Source: Salinicola halophyticus (GTDB lineage Bacteria > Pseudomonadota > Gammaproteobacteria > Pseudomonadales > Halomonadaceae). Taken from it: a DNA stretch of 64,000 nucleotides. A program made the position numbers and the translations under genes. Below, piece after piece: positions 9,868-18,334 of the stretch (its first letter is position 1; each line of letters begins with the position of its first letter). The notes under the pieces were generated by a model that worked only from the letters and a program-made list of their open reading frames with translations, searched no databases and had not been told where the DNA came from. The DNA lies in NCBI RefSeq assembly GCF_003206695.1, contig NZ_PZJN01000003.1, positions 52,978 to 116,977 on the forward strand, in the 5' to 3' direction.

Positions 9868-11607
9868 ATGGCGCTGCCGACGCTCGAAGATCCGCTTTAC
9901 TATCTCGCCAACTTTCGCCGCGTGCTCGACTGGTTGACGTCGCGCTACGCGGATCTGCTGAGCGCCGAAGAATCGGCGTTCATTGCGGCTTTCGAACGCT
10001 TGCCTCAAGCCTCTCAGGCGCTGCTGGTGCGAATGGTCATGCGCAAGGGCGCCGATTTTCGCGCCAGTCGCCTGGTCTATGCCGAGATCGGCGACAGCTA
10101 TCACGCGGCGGGCCCGCTGCTCGAGGCCGGCTGGGTCGAGGAGGGCGCGCCGCTGACGCTGGAAACCCTGTTCACGCTGGTGACTCGAGCGGAAATCGCC
10201 GCCGACATGGCCCCGTGGCTCGTGGAACTCGGTATCGGCAAGAGTGCCAGCAAGCGTGTCTGGCTTTCGGCGTTGCAGGCGGAGTCGCCGGATCCTCGTC
10301 CGCTGGCCGAGTGGCTGCCGACGCTGGAAGAGCGTCACTATCGTCTGAACGTCGACGCCATGTGCGAGCGCTTCCGACTGATGTTTTTCGGCAATCTGCG
10401 TCAGCACTGGTCGGAATTCGTCCTGGCGGAACTCGGCGTCTATCGCTTCGAGGCCGTCGAGCTGGATGCCGCCTCGCGAGCGTTCTCCCGGCGTGAGGAA
10501 CTTGAGGCCTATCATCATCTGCACCGCTGTCGCGAACGCTTCGACGCCGACGAGCCGATGGAGTCGCTGTTGCCGGATATCCCGCGAATCGCATTCGACA
10601 ACGACTGGCTAGAGCGCCGGCGAGGCCGCCTGATCTACAAGCTGGCCTATCGTCTCGAGCGCCAGGGCGAGCTCGATCAGGCCTTGGCGCTCTATCGAGA
10701 CTGCTCGGCGCCGGAAGCTCGGCTTCGTCAGATTCGCGTGCTCGAAGCCCAGCAGGAATTGAGCGATGCGCTGACACTGGCCGGGCAGGCCGAGACAGCG
10801 CCCGTCAGTGCCGCGGAGAGTCAGGCGCTGGAACGCGTGCTGCCGCGGCTGCGGCGCAAACTGGGCGTGGTTTCAGCCAGACGCTCGAAAGCACCGGAAC
10901 CCCCACGTCTCGATCTGACATTGCCTCGGGCATCCAGCGTCGAGCTGGCGGTGGCCCGGCATCTCACCCGCGACGAGGCGCCGGTCTGCTATGTGGAGAA
11001 CGTGCTCGTCAACGGCCTGTTCGGACTGCTCTGCTGGGAGGCGATCTTCGCGCCACTGCCCGGGGCATTCTTCCACCCGTTTCATAACGGTCCGACCGAT
11101 CTGTTCGAGGTGGACTTTCAGGCCCGCCGTCGCGAACTGATCGATGGCTGCCTGGGGTCGCTCGAACGGGGCGATCATGCGGAGATCATCCGCCGCCGCT
11201 ATCACGACAAACGCGGCATCCAATCACCGTTCGTGTTCTGGGAAGCGCTCGACGAGCGCGTGCTGGAGCTGGCCCTGCAGTGCATTCCCGCCAGTCATCT
11301 TCGCCTCTGGTTCGAGCGTCTGCTCGGCGATATCCGCGCCAATCGCGCCGGGATGCCGGACCTGATCCAGTTCTGGCCGGGCGCTGCCGATGACTCGCCG
11401 GATGCCAGCACGAGCGAGTCGCCGGCGTATCGCATGATCGAGGTCAAAGGCCCCGGCGATCGCCTGCAGGACAACCAGAAACGCTGGCTTCAGTTCTGCG
11501 CCCGCCACGATATGCCAGTCAGCGTCTGCTACGTCACCTGGGAGGCCCCAAACGGCGAAACGACAGCCGCGAGCGATGATGAGAGCATGGCGGGAGTGCT
11601 TTCTTGA
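9868..11607 (+). CDS. FAN1-type VRR-NUC nuclease
   Basis: Bacterial homologue of Fanconi-associated nuclease 1, a structure-specific nuclease (5' flaps, interstrand crosslinks). The protein has 579 residues. The C-terminal VRR-NUC domain shows the PD-(D/E)XK catalytic set: Asp498 in M-P-D-L, then Glu525-Val-Lys527 in the segment I-E-V-K-G-P-G-D-R, and Gln537. The N-terminal 450 residues are helical, with many L-x-x-A-x-x-L helices as in the FAN1 DNA-binding and TPR-like regions; no Zn finger is seen. The stop overlaps the start of the helicase gene (TTGA), so the two are translationally coupled. Biochemical activity is inferred from characterised FAN1 family members. Confidence 0.88.
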   Translation: MALPTLEDPLYYLANFRRVLDWLTSRYADLLSAEESAFIAAFERLPQASQALLVRMVMRKGADFRASRLVYAEIGDSYHAAGPLLEAGWVEEGAPLTLETLFTLVTRAEIAADMAPWLVELGIGKSASKRVWLSALQAESPDPRPLAEWLPTLEERHYRLNVDAMCERFRLMFFGNLRQHWSEFVLAELGVYRFEAVELDAASRAFSRREELEAYHHLHRCRERFDADEPMESLLPDIPRIAFDNDWLERRRGRLIYKLAYRLERQGELDQALALYRDCSAPEARLRQIRVLEAQQELSDALTLAGQAETAPVSAAESQALERVLPRLRRKLGVVSARRSKAPEPPRLDLTLPRASSVELAVARHLTRDEAPVCYVENVLVNGLFGLLCWEAIFAPLPGAFFHPFHNGPTDLFEVDFQARRRELIDGCLGSLERGDHAEIIRRRYHDKRGIQSPFVFWEALDERVLELALQCIPASHLRLWFERLLGDIRANRAGMPDLIQFWPGAADDSPDASTSESPAYRMIEVKGPGDRLQDNQKRWLQFCARHDMPVSVCYVTWEAPNGETTAASDDESMAGVLS

Positions 11608-13934
11608 GCTACCGGATCGCCGTTCGCGCGCTGTGTGAATTCGCGGCCAAGCGCGGCGATCTCGATCTGCGCTTCACGCCGTCGCCCTCTGCGCAGGAGG
11701 GCATTGCCGGTCATCAACTGGTCGGGGAGCGACGCGGCGAACGCTACGAACGTGAAGTTGCTCTGCGCGGTAGCTATCGCCATCTGGAGGTGCGCGGCCG
11801 CGCCGACGGCTACGATCCCGCCGCCAATCGGTTGGAGGAGATCAAGACGCATCGTGGCGATCTCTCCCGCCAGCCGGCCAACCAACGCGCGCTGCACTGG
11901 GCGCAGGCCAAGGTCTACGGTCATCTGCTCTGTGTCGAGCGGGGCCTGGATCAACTGACGGTGACGCTTACCTACTTCGATATCGTCAGCCAGCGCGAAA
12001 CCCCGTTGAGCGAGTCCTGTTCGGCGGATGAACTGCGAGAAGTGTTCGAGACACTCTGTCAGGCGTTTCTGGCCTGGGCGCAGCAGGAACTGGCCCACCG
12101 GCGGCGGCGTGATCGCGCGTTGCAGGCGCTGCGATTCCCGTTCGCCGGATTTCGGGACGGTCAGCGGCCGCTGGCCGAAACGGTCTACAAGTCGATCCAC
12201 ACCCGACGCTGGCTGATGCTGCAGGCGCCCACCGGTATCGGCAAGACGCTGGGTACGCTGTTCCCCATGCTCAAGGCGATGCCGGGCGAGCCGCTGGACA
12301 AGATCTTCTTTCTGACGGCGCGCAACACCGGCCAGCGCCTGGCGCTCGATGCATTGCGTTCGTTGGGTGCCGAACGCCAACGGCTCGAGGGGGCCGGCCC
12401 GAACGAGTCCGGGTGCGACGATATCGATAGCGCAGTCGAAGCGGTGCCCTTGCGCGTGCTGACGCTGACTTCCCGTGACAAGGCCTGCGAACATCCTGAC
12501 AAGGCCTGTCACGGTGACTCCTGCCCGCTGGCGTCGGGATTCTACGATCGGCTGCCCGCGGCGCGCGTGGCGGCGGTCGAGCGCGGCTGGCTGGACCGGG
12601 CCGGCTTGCGAGACATCGCGCTCGGCCATGAAATCTGCCCCTACTATCTGGGTCAGGAGATGGCGCGCTGGGCCGACGTCGTCATCGGCGACGTCAACTA
12701 CTGGTTCGATTTCCACGCCATGCTCTACGCCTTGAGCCAGCAGCAGCAGTGGCAGGTCGGTCTGCTCGTCGACGAGGCGCACAATCTGGTCGAGCGGGGG
12801 CGGGGCATGTACAGCGCGACGCTCGATCATGCCGCCTTCCGGCGGCTGAAGCCGACGCTGCCGGCGGCTCTCAAGAGGCCGCTGTCGCGAGTGGCGTCCG
12901 TCTGGCAGGCGCTGGCAGAGGAAAGTGACGTCGAATATCGCGTGCTCGAGACGCTGCCCGGCAAGTTGATCAATGCACTGCAACAGGCCGTCTCGCAGAT
13001 CGTCGAGTATCAGAGCGAGCAGCCGATCCCGCTGGATAGCGAGCTACAACGGTTCGCGTTCGACGCCCAGCACTTCTGTCGCGTCGCCGATGTCTTCGGC
13101 GATCACTCGATCTGTGATGTGACGCGGCAGTCTCCCCGTGGCCGCCAGCGCAATGCCGGCGCCCGGGTGACGTTGCGCAACGTGGTGCCGGCGCCGTTCC
13201 TGGCGCCGCGTTTTGCCGCAGCCCATGGCGGCACCCTGTTTTCCGCGACCCTGGCACCCGAAGCCTACTATCGTGACCTGCTGGGCGTGCCCGACGATGC
13301 CCCCTGGATGACGCTGGCATCGCCGTTTCAGGATTCGCAGCTGAGGGTCACAATCGCCGCGCAATTATCGACCCGTTACACCGACCGCGAGTCATCCCTG
13401 GCACCGCTGGCGGATCGCATCGCCGATCAGTTCCGGGCAGCCCGCGGTAACTATCTGGCATTCTTTTCGAGCTTCGCCTATCTGGAGCAGGTTGCCGATC
13501 GGCTGGCCGAGCGTCACCCCGAGGTTCCGATCTGGCGTCAGGCGTCACGTATGGACGATGACGCCCGCGAGGCGTTTCTGGGGCGGTTCGAGACGAGCGG
13601 GGAAGGCGTGGGATTCGCGGTGCTGGGCGGGATCTTCGGCGAGGGCATCGATCTGCCGGGCGATCGCCTGATCGGGGCGTTCGTGGCCACGCTGGGGCTA
13701 CCCCAGGTCAACCCGGTCAACGAGCAGATGCGCGCCCGGCTGCAGACGCTCTACGGCCATGGCTACGACTACGCCTACTTTTTCCCCGGCATGCAGAAGG
13801 TGGTGCAGGCGGCCGGTCGCGTGATCCGCTCCGGAACGGATGAAGGGGTGATTCATCTGCTCGACGATCGGTTTGCCCGGCGAGAGGCCCAGGCGTTGCT
13901 GCCGGAATGGTGGCCTCCAGCAACGTTGGATTGA
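11604..13934 (+). CDS. DinG/XPD-type Fe-S helicase with N-terminal RecB-like nuclease domain
   Basis: Superfamily 2 DNA helicase of 776 residues with a nuclease module. Residues 1-150 carry a RecB/Cas4-like PD-(D/E)XK pattern: His37, Asp68 (G-R-A-D-G-Y), Glu79-Ile-Lys81 and Gln101-x3-Tyr105. Then come Walker A A-P-T-G-I-G-K-T (208-215), four Fe-S cysteines in XPD arrangement (C295, C302, C307, C345), the DEAH box (390-393), and C-terminal motifs including the final A-A-G-R-V-I-R-S. The frame starts with TTG, overlapping the FAN1 stop (TTGA); no better start is visible. The overlap suggests a joint DNA-repair complex. The nuclease domain is a motif-based inference. Confidence 0.87.
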   Translation: MSYRIAVRALCEFAAKRGDLDLRFTPSPSAQEGIAGHQLVGERRGERYEREVALRGSYRHLEVRGRADGYDPAANRLEEIKTHRGDLSRQPANQRALHWAQAKVYGHLLCVERGLDQLTVTLTYFDIVSQRETPLSESCSADELREVFETLCQAFLAWAQQELAHRRRRDRALQALRFPFAGFRDGQRPLAETVYKSIHTRRWLMLQAPTGIGKTLGTLFPMLKAMPGEPLDKIFFLTARNTGQRLALDALRSLGAERQRLEGAGPNESGCDDIDSAVEAVPLRVLTLTSRDKACEHPDKACHGDSCPLASGFYDRLPAARVAAVERGWLDRAGLRDIALGHEICPYYLGQEMARWADVVIGDVNYWFDFHAMLYALSQQQQWQVGLLVDEAHNLVERGRGMYSATLDHAAFRRLKPTLPAALKRPLSRVASVWQALAEESDVEYRVLETLPGKLINALQQAVSQIVEYQSEQPIPLDSELQRFAFDAQHFCRVADVFGDHSICDVTRQSPRGRQRNAGARVTLRNVVPAPFLAPRFAAAHGGTLFSATLAPEAYYRDLLGVPDDAPWMTLASPFQDSQLRVTIAAQLSTRYTDRESSLAPLADRIADQFRAARGNYLAFFSSFAYLEQVADRLAERHPEVPIWRQASRMDDDAREAFLGRFETSGEGVGFAVLGGIFGEGIDLPGDRLIGAFVATLGLPQVNPVNEQMRARLQTLYGHGYDYAYFFPGMQKVVQAAGRVIRSGTDEGVIHLLDDRFARREAQALLPEWWPPATLD

Positions 13935-13964
13935 GGCAGTGGGAAATGAGTCTGTGCGTATCCT

Positions 13965-14077
13965 GCCGCCACCATCCGGCGGCTATTCAGCATCATGCTG
14001 GATGGCTCGGACGCAGCCGGGTCTTGCGATATGGATGTCGCAAGAGGCGTGCCTGGGCAGGGATGCCCTTGCACGCC
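13965..14077. repeat. Cluster of inverted repeats between convergent genes
   Basis: Four hairpins stand in series in the 198-bp gap between the helicase gene and dhaK. They are GCCGCC/GGCGGC (13965-13970 and 13978-13983), CAGCAT/ATGCTG (13988-13993 and 13995-14000), TCTTGCGA/TCGCAAGA (14022-14029 and 14038-14045), and GGCGTGC/GCACGCC (14046-14052 and 14071-14077). The last encloses GGGCA/TGCCC (14055-14059 and 14064-14068). None is followed by a T run, so they are not classical intrinsic terminators. The arrangement resembles REP/BIME-type intergenic elements; whether it recurs in the genome cannot be seen here. Confidence 0.65.
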
Positions 14078-14132
14078 GACCCGAAGCTGAGTTCGTGACA
14101 TTCAGGATTTCGTCATGCAGGGCGCCAAACCG

Positions 14133-15785
14133 CTATTGCTCTCTCGCCAATGCCTCGAACACTCTTGCCACGGCTTCAGCGCCGGGATCGACGATACCCT
14201 TCAGCGCGCTTTCCGGCACGTAGGCGGAGCGTCCGGCATTGGCGCGGGTCAGCGCGGCGGTGGCCTGGGCGCCGTCGCGGGCGGCCTGCGCGGCCTGGGT
14301 GAGCGATTCACCCCGTTGCAACGATTCGATGGCGGGAATCAGGGCGTCGAGCATGGTGCGGTCGCCGAGTCCGGCACCACCGTAGGCCTGCATCTTTTCG
14401 ACACCCGCGGCCAGCGCGTTGGCGAGTTCTCCGCGCCGATCCAATGACGCGCCAGTCGTAGTGAACAGGATCGACAGCAGCACGCCGCTGGAACCGCCCA
14501 TGTCCCGCGCCAGCAGCTGGCCGATGCCGGCGAACAGCTGAGGCAGTGCCGCGGTATTCAGCCGTCCGGCCTGCAGTGCCCTGGCGATCGTGTCGGCGCC
14601 GCTCTGCATGCTGGCGCCAGCATCGCCATCGCCACTTTTGGCATCCAGCGCGTCGAGTTCCTTGCGCGACTGGCGCAGGGCGTCGATGATCCGTTCGAGG
14701 GCGGCGGCAGTGGTGGCGTCCTGCGGGGCATCCTCGACCAGCGCTTCATGATCCTGACGGGTATCCGGCGAAAAATGCGCAGGCGTCTGGATGGCACGTA
14801 ATCCGGGCCAGCCGGGAGCGCTCGTCGGCGCTGATAGCGCGGTGACGATGTCGTCATCTGCCGGCAGCAGCGTGAGCGAAAAACCGTGCATGTCCAGCGA
14901 GGTCATCAGCGGCGCCGGGCCAATCAAGTGCGCTACCTGATCGATGCCAAGTTGACGCAGCAGGCTGGCGGCGAGTACACCCATCTCCTGGGTGGAGCAA
15001 CTACCGAGGTCGTTGAGCATCGCGATCCAGGGCCCGGCGAGCTGACGATCGGCAAGCGCGTTGCGCAACGGATCCAGAACCAGGGTCATGGCGTCGTCGG
15101 CGCTTTTCGGATCGACCTCTCGTGTGCCGGTCTCGTTGTGAATCCCCAGCCCCAGCTCCGGGGGGCGCGCGGCGGCGTCCTGACCCGGCTGCGCCGCGGC
15201 GCTGAGCGCCATGCCTAACGACCCCATGCGCCGGCACAGCGCTCGAGCGCGTTCGCAGATGGTGTCGAGCGGCGTTGCCTGGCTGGTGAGATAACCGCTC
15301 AGCTTGTGCACCAGCACGGTACCGGCAATGCCTCGGGGCTGTGGGGCGTTCTCGATGGCCACGTCGTCGGCGACGATGACCATCGCGACGTTCAACCCTT
15401 CACTCCTGGCGCGCTCGGCAGCGAGCCCGAAGTTGAGCCGGTCGCCGGTGTAGTTCTTGACCACCAGCAGGCAGCCGGCATCGCCGCAGGCCTCGCGGAT
15501 GGCCGCGAGTACCGCTTCGACGCTGGGCGAGGCAAACAGGCTGCCGGAGATCGCGCCGGTCAGCATGCCTTCACCGATATAGCCGGCGTGGGCGGGTTCG
15601 TGACCCGCGCCGCCGCCTGAGAGAATCGCGACCTGGCGGCGCCCTTGATCCTGCTTGTCCCAGTCGCTGCGAACCAGGATGCGCAGGCCGCTCTCCGGCT
15701 CGGCGACGCGCAGCGGGGCAGTCGCTGCCGCGGCATACAGAATGTCGTCGACCACATCGCCGGGGGCATTGTAGAAACGATCCAT
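14133..15785 (-). CDS. dhaK: ATP-dependent dihydroxyacetone kinase (DhaK-DhaL fusion)
   Basis: Phosphorylates dihydroxyacetone to dihydroxyacetone phosphate with ATP. The single 550-residue chain joins a DAK1 domain (S-G-G-G-A-G-H-E-P near 56; His216 in G-I-H-N-E, the residue that binds substrate covalently in this family) to a DAK2/DhaL domain (Asp381, Asp386 and Asp388, the Mg-ADP ligands in the G-D-G-D-A-G motif). It is the Citrobacter/eukaryote ATP type, not the PTS type, and no DhaM is nearby. The ATG at 15785, with GGAGAG upstream, is preferred over 15821. It lies 40 bp after ndh on the same strand. It complements the glycerol genes at 58-64 kb. Confidence 0.94.
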   Translation of the reverse strand: MDRFYNAPGDVVDDILYAAAATAPLRVAEPESGLRILVRSDWDKQDQGRRQVAILSGGGAGHEPAHAGYIGEGMLTGAISGSLFASPSVEAVLAAIREACGDAGCLLVVKNYTGDRLNFGLAAERARSEGLNVAMVIVADDVAIENAPQPRGIAGTVLVHKLSGYLTSQATPLDTICERARALCRRMGSLGMALSAAAQPGQDAAARPPELGLGIHNETGTREVDPKSADDAMTLVLDPLRNALADRQLAGPWIAMLNDLGSCSTQEMGVLAASLLRQLGIDQVAHLIGPAPLMTSLDMHGFSLTLLPADDDIVTALSAPTSAPGWPGLRAIQTPAHFSPDTRQDHEALVEDAPQDATTAAALERIIDALRQSRKELDALDAKSGDGDAGASMQSGADTIARALQAGRLNTAALPQLFAGIGQLLARDMGGSSGVLLSILFTTTGASLDRRGELANALAAGVEKMQAYGGAGLGDRTMLDALIPAIESLQRGESLTQAAQAARDGAQATAALTRANAGRSAYVPESALKGIVDPGAEAVARVFEALAREQ

Positions 15786-15825
15786 GTTGTCTCTCCGCTG
15801 GTGTTTCGAATTCGGGATCAACGCA

Positions 15826-17124
15826 TCAGTGCAATTTCATTTTCGGGCGGATGTAGCGGTTGAGGCCATCGACGACGACGGTCATGCCGGTCTTGAAGAT
15901 GCCGTGAATCGCCATCTGATGCATGCGATAGAGAGAAGCGTAGAACAACTTGGCAAGCCGGCCCTCGATGAACAGGCTGCGCGCCGACGCGCCACGCATG
16001 AGGCTACCGACCGCCTCGAAATGGGCCAGCGAGATCAACGAACCCCGATCGCGGTAGACGAAGGGCTTGAGCGGTTTGCCATCCATCGCCGCGCGCAGAT
16101 TGTGATAGCAGTGGGTCGCCTGTTGGTGGGCGGCCTGAGCGCGCGGGGGGACGCGCTTGTCGTCGGGCTGAGGGCAGGAGGCGCAGTCGCCGAAGGAGAA
16201 GATGCGCTCGTCGTCCAGACTCTGCAGCGTCTGGCTGACCTTGATCTGGTGATTGCGCTCGGTGGCGAGACCCAGGTTCGACAGGAATTCGGGCGCGCGG
16301 ATGCCGGCGGCCCAGACGCTGAGATCCGTTTCCAGCGGCTCGCCATCGGCGGTGATGAAGCCGTTGGCGTTGGCCTCGGTGACTCGAGTATCGACGTGAA
16401 TCTTGACCCCCAGACGTTCGAGTTCGCCGTGAACGGCGCGGCTGATCCGCTCGGGCAGCGCCGGCAGAATGCGTGGCGCCGCCTCGATCAGGTGGACCTC
16501 GAGCTTGCCGCTATCCATCGCGGTGAAGCCGTAGCTGTGCAGCATGCGCGATGCGCCGAAGAGTTCGGCTGCCAGCTCGACACCGGTGGCGCCCGCACCG
16601 ACGAGCCCGACGGTCAGCTTGGGGTGCGTCCTGCGCTCGGGATCGCTATAGCGTAGGAAGGTATTGAGCATGTTGCGGCGGAAGCTCTCCGCCTGCTGCG
16701 GGCTGTCGATGAAGTGGCAGTGCTTGGCAACACCGGGCGTACCGAAATCGTTGGAGACGCTGCCCACCGACAGGACCAGATAGTCATATTCAAGCTGGCG
16801 GGCCGGTAGCACGACCACGTCTTCGTGATCGTGGATCGCCTCGAGGGTGATGGTCCGGTTGTCGCGATCAATGGCGCTCAGCGTGCCGCGCTGGAAGCGA
16901 TAGCCGTGACTCTTCGAGTGGCCCTGGTAGGAAACCTCATCGAGTCCGGAGTCGAGGGTGCCGGTCGCGATCTCGTGTAGCAGCGGTTTCCAGATGTGCG
17001 TCGGATTGCGATCTACGAGGACGATATCGGCACGCCGGGACTTGCCGAGCTTGCGACCCAGACGGGTTGCCAGCTCGAGTCCACCCGCACCGCCACCGAC
17101 CACGACGATACGTGGTGTGGTCAT
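15826..17124 (-). CDS. ndh: Type II NADH:quinone oxidoreductase
   Basis: Non-proton-pumping NADH dehydrogenase (NDH-2), a peripheral membrane flavoprotein. The protein has 432 residues with two Rossmann motifs: V-V-G-G-G-A-G-G (FAD, near 8-15) and V-G-A-G-A-T-G-V-E (NADH, near 172). The S-V-W-A-A-G-I segment precedes the FAD-contacting F-S-F-G-D-C-A. The C-terminus is amphipathic, consistent with membrane attachment. The open frame reaches 17292, but the ATG at 17124 has GGAGC upstream and begins directly before the first dinucleotide fold. Confidence 0.93.
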   Translation of the reverse strand: MTTPRIVVVGGGAGGLELATRLGRKLGKSRRADIVLVDRNPTHIWKPLLHEIATGTLDSGLDEVSYQGHSKSHGYRFQRGTLSAIDRDNRTITLEAIHDHEDVVVLPARQLEYDYLVLSVGSVSNDFGTPGVAKHCHFIDSPQQAESFRRNMLNTFLRYSDPERRTHPKLTVGLVGAGATGVELAAELFGASRMLHSYGFTAMDSGKLEVHLIEAAPRILPALPERISRAVHGELERLGVKIHVDTRVTEANANGFITADGEPLETDLSVWAAGIRAPEFLSNLGLATERNHQIKVSQTLQSLDDERIFSFGDCASCPQPDDKRVPPRAQAAHQQATHCYHNLRAAMDGKPLKPFVYRDRGSLISLAHFEAVGSLMRGASARSLFIEGRLAKLFYASLYRMHQMAIHGIFKTGMTVVVDGLNRYIRPKMKLH

Positions 17125-17449
17125 GGGAAGCTCCAGACGGAAAATCGGAAAGGAAAGAAACCAGAACATTCGAGAAAAACGAGCATTGTCGAATCGGGAA
17201 GTCGCGTTGAAAGTCCGCAAAGCCGGTAACTGGCGAAAAGCAGGCACAGGAAGAGCCGAGTGATGACGATATCGGACTGTGAGACTGCGCATTCACGGAA
17301 AACGGCACCCGTCGATTCGACGAAAGATGGGCCAAAGGATACGCCGATCAGTGCCGCTTGGCATCCGTGGGTTGCGTAAACTTACGCCGTCTTGGGTAAG
17401 CTGGTGCCCGCACGCCCATCTTTCGGTCCGTTCTCACAAGGGAGCTCTC
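17125..17449. promoter_or_regulatory. Divergent ndh/gph intergenic region
   Basis: This 325-bp gap separates the divergent ndh and gph starts and should hold both promoters. One perfect inverted repeat, GCGTAA-AC-TTACGC, is at 17374-17387, about 60 bp before gph. A weak -35 (TTGCGT, 17372-17377) overlaps it and a TAAGCT lies at 17397-17402. I see no convincing coding frame in the gap. Confidence 0.4.
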
Positions 17450-18115
17450 ATGCATCCGCTGCTTCACGATATTCGCCTGGTGGCGTTCGACCTCGACGGA
17501 ACGCTGATCGACTCCGTCCCCGATCTGGCTGCGGCAGTGGATGGCATGCTCGTCGAGCAGGGCTTCGAGTCGGTGGGCGAGGCCAGGGTCCGCAATTGGG
17601 TGGGCAATGGTTCCCGCAAGCTGGTCGAGCGCGCGTTGGCCTGTGTCACGGATGAGGCGCCAGATTCGTCACTGATCGACGCGAGCCACGATCGCTTCCT
17701 GCGCCATTATCACGCGGCCCCCTGCGAGCGGACCCGCGTGTACCCCGGCGTGCGAGAGGCGCTGGATGCCCTCGAGGCGGGCGGGTTCATCGTTACCCTG
17801 ATCACCAACAAGCCCGCGGCATTCATCGATCCGATTCTCGAAGCGCTGGATTTGCGCCGCTATTTCCGTACCACGCTGGGCGGGGATTCGCTGCCGGAGA
17901 AAAAGCCGCATCCGGCGCCGTTACTGCATCTGGCGACGCAGTACGGGGTCAATCCCGCGCAGTGTCTGATGGTGGGGGATTCACGCCATGACGTGGAGGC
18001 GGGAAGGCGCGCAGGCTTTCGCACGCTGGCCGTACCCTATGGGTACAACCACGGCGAGCCGGTGGCATCCAGCCGCCCGGATGGCGTAGTTGAATCGCTC
18101 CGGGAACTCGTTTAG
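17450..18115 (+). CDS. gph: Phosphoglycolate phosphatase (HAD family)
   Basis: HAD-superfamily phosphatase that dephosphorylates 2-phosphoglycolate, a by-product of DNA 3'-end repair. The protein has 221 residues, the usual length. HAD motif I is D-L-D-G-T-L-I-D (Asp14/Asp16), motif II is the T of L-I-T-N-K, and motif IV is M-V-G-D-S-R-H-D near residue 180. The open frame extends to 17279, but the ATG at 17450 has AAGGGAG just upstream and gives the normal N-terminus. A terminator follows, so it is separated from trpE although the two are neighbours in many relatives. Confidence 0.92.
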   Translation: MHPLLHDIRLVAFDLDGTLIDSVPDLAAAVDGMLVEQGFESVGEARVRNWVGNGSRKLVERALACVTDEAPDSSLIDASHDRFLRHYHAAPCERTRVYPGVREALDALEAGGFIVTLITNKPAAFIDPILEALDLRRYFRTTLGGDSLPEKKPHPAPLLHLATQYGVNPAQCLMVGDSRHDVEAGRRAGFRTLAVPYGYNHGEPVASSRPDGVVESLRELV

Positions 18116-18127
18116 GGTTTCCGAATC

Positions 18128-18156
18128 GGCGCCACGGCAGATGTGGCGCCGGTTTT
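18128..18156 (+). terminator. Intrinsic terminator after gph
   Basis: A perfect 8-bp stem GGCGCCAC/GTGGCGCC (18128-18135 and 18143-18150) with a 7-nt loop is followed by GG and TTTT. It lies 12 bp after the gph stop and isolates trpE transcription. Confidence 0.75.
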
Positions 18157-18204
18157 GTGTACCTCCCCGGTGTTTTCCCGTTTCTCCTTCGACCGAGCTT
18201 TGAC

Positions 18205-18276
18205 ATGCGACCGGATACCCAACGTCTTTTCAGCCCCAGCGCGTCGATTCGCCACGTCACGTGTTGGCGATGGTGA
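18205..18276 (+). CDS. trpL: trp operon leader peptide
   Basis: A 23-codon open frame (ATG 18205, TGA 18274) begins M-R-P-D and ends T-C-W-R-W followed directly by stop. Two tryptophan codons in the last three positions, 58 nt ahead of trpE, are the hallmark of a ribosome-mediated attenuation leader. Tryptophan is rare (about 1%), so W-x-W-stop by chance is unlikely. Pseudomonads are known to regulate trpE through such a leader. The Shine-Dalgarno region (GAG about 10 nt upstream) is weak. It is too short for ordinary gene calling. Confidence 0.75.
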   Translation: MRPDTQRLFSPSASIRHVTCWRW

Positions 18277-18279
18277 CTG

Positions 18280-18314
18280 TCAGCCGATTCCCTCGATTGT
18301 TGATTGCTGATTTT
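18280..18314 (+). promoter_or_regulatory. Candidate trpE attenuator hairpin
   Basis: Just after the leader stop, TCAGC (18280-18284) can pair with GCTGA (18306-18310), followed at once by TTTT (18311-18314). This gives a terminator-like structure between trpL and trpE. The stem is short and partly imperfect inside (C-G-A-T against A-T-T). Its placement, rather than its strength, supports an attenuator. Alternative pairings with the Trp-codon region are possible but were not modelled. Confidence 0.5.
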
Positions 18315-18334
18315 CACTGCTGGAGCCCGGTCCC

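Noticed and set aside
8950-10524. 524-codon open frame opposite the ParA-like and FAN1 genes
   Set aside because: It spans two real genes on the other strand and their gap, with shadow-type composition and no motif.
11529-12983. 484-codon open frame opposite the helicase gene
   Set aside because: Antisense shadow; the helicase strand has Walker, DEAH and Fe-S motifs.
13965-14077. Integron attC-like site
   Set aside because: Hairpins are independent and in series rather than one long imperfect palindrome with R and L boxes; no integrase is nearby.
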